Assembly (NCBI GenBank): GCA_013433145.1
Contig: CM024180.1
Location: 2,507,001 to 2,571,000, forward strand
DNA length: 64,000 nt
Direction: 5' to 3'
DNA from: Ascaris suum
Lineage: Eukaryota; Nematoda; Chromadorea; Rhabditida; Ascarididae
In this document: in pieces, positions 63,346 to 64,000 of the stretch
Position numbering within the stretch: position 1 is the stretch's first letter
How the letters are laid out: every line of letters begins with the position of its first letter
Translations under genes and position numbers: made by a program
The notes under the pieces: model-generated
The model's input: only the letters and a program-made list of their open reading frames with translations
Told to the model about the DNA's origin: nothing
The model's database searches: none

Positions 63346-64000
63346 CCTAGTTCAACTTTTAAGAGGTTAAGTAAAAATGTCAGTCGCTTTCAAATCGAAT
63401 ATTTGCTAGAGCCCTTAATTTGCTTTCAATATCGAACAAACGGTTATGATTTAGAATATGGCTTGTAGATTTAATGAAAAGCGAAAAGTGCAAAGTTAAT
63501 GTAGAAAACACTCATACGGAATAATATTGGAGTTATGGAATCAGTGATGTTGAGTACGCCAGAAAAGATTTCGACATCGTTGTTTTTTTACTTCATGAAT
63601 GGGTTTACACCCTATGAATTTATGCAATGATGAAGTTTTCCTTCTTACTGATCCGGTCCGTACATCCATCTAACTGCGTATTCGTCTTATGCGGGTCAGC
63701 ATATCTTGAATTTGCATGAGCGCACCTCGATGATGATGTGCCCATATGTATTTATGTGCATTTATGTGTCGAGGACGCTGAAGCGGTGGATTAATGAAGT
63801 TTCAGTCACGAAGCTGGATAAATATAATATATTCGCGTCATGTCTTCATCTCGTTCCATTTTCATATTTCATCTTGATCAATAAGGTATACAACTTGTGG
63901 ATATTGCAAGCAAGTGTGAGAAAATTTCCATATACTTTGCACTGGCCAAATTTACTGCCTATAATACAGATGAGCGATTTTTTTTGAGAATTTCTATCAG
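63346..64000. other. No gene seen
   Basis: AT-rich sequence with short frames. The plus-strand frame at 63706-63987 has no motif. Confidence 0.35.

Overview
The window looks like a piece of a nematode nuclear genome, most likely a rhabditid or strongylid (clade V) worm. The evidence is its AT-rich base composition, genes made of many short exons with (T)TTCAG acceptors and GTAAG/GTGAG-type donors, the remains of an RTE-type LINE and an LTR retroelement, long (TA)n and (ATTT)n microsatellites, and one unmistakable nematode-style Cys-loop receptor gene. I saw no operon-like, bacterial, plasmid or phage features. Because coding is split into short exons, the long open frames in the window are mostly chance or antisense frames. 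Gene models here were built by reading exons and splice phases by hand.

Region by region (most supported genes are on the minus strand). 0.7-0.85 kb is a 53-54 bp tandem repeat. 4.07-5.23 kb is a tentative three-exon gene. 6.97-7.27 kb is a compact two-exon gene for a small secreted cysteine-containing peptide. 7.8-8.0 kb holds two possible 3' exons of another gene. 11.18-19.34 kb carries the main gene: eleven exons, every splice phase agreeing, encoding a ligand-gated ion channel subunit of the Cys-loop family and lacking only its first exon(s). One of its introns contains a 130 bp (TA)n array. 20.8-21.1 kb has a possible acidic exon, 22.4 kb a second (TA)n array, and 23.5-23.7 kb a 48-codon two-exon gene that reads like a neuropeptide precursor. 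28.1-28.5 kb has a plus-strand Cys-rich open frame broken by one stop. 29.2-30.7 kb is a tentative six-exon gene of unknown function. 41.4-43.4 kb is a tentative gene for a hydrophobic membrane protein. 54.0-54.3 kb has the best plus-strand exon. 60.2-61.2 kb is a decayed LTR retrotransposon (zinc-knuckle and protease parts), and 58.4 and 63.0-63.35 kb are 5'-truncated RTE-like LINE tails on the minus strand.

The receptor gene, the secreted Cys peptide and the amidated-peptide candidate would all act outside or at the surface of cells, but nothing in the sequence shows that they work together. The stretches 23.7-28.1, 30.7-35.2, 36.3-41.4, 47-50.5 and 54.3-58.1 kb hold no gene I can support. 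Except for the receptor, whose homology is clear, the gene models need transcript evidence. For several of them the frame was chosen by eye among two or three open frames.
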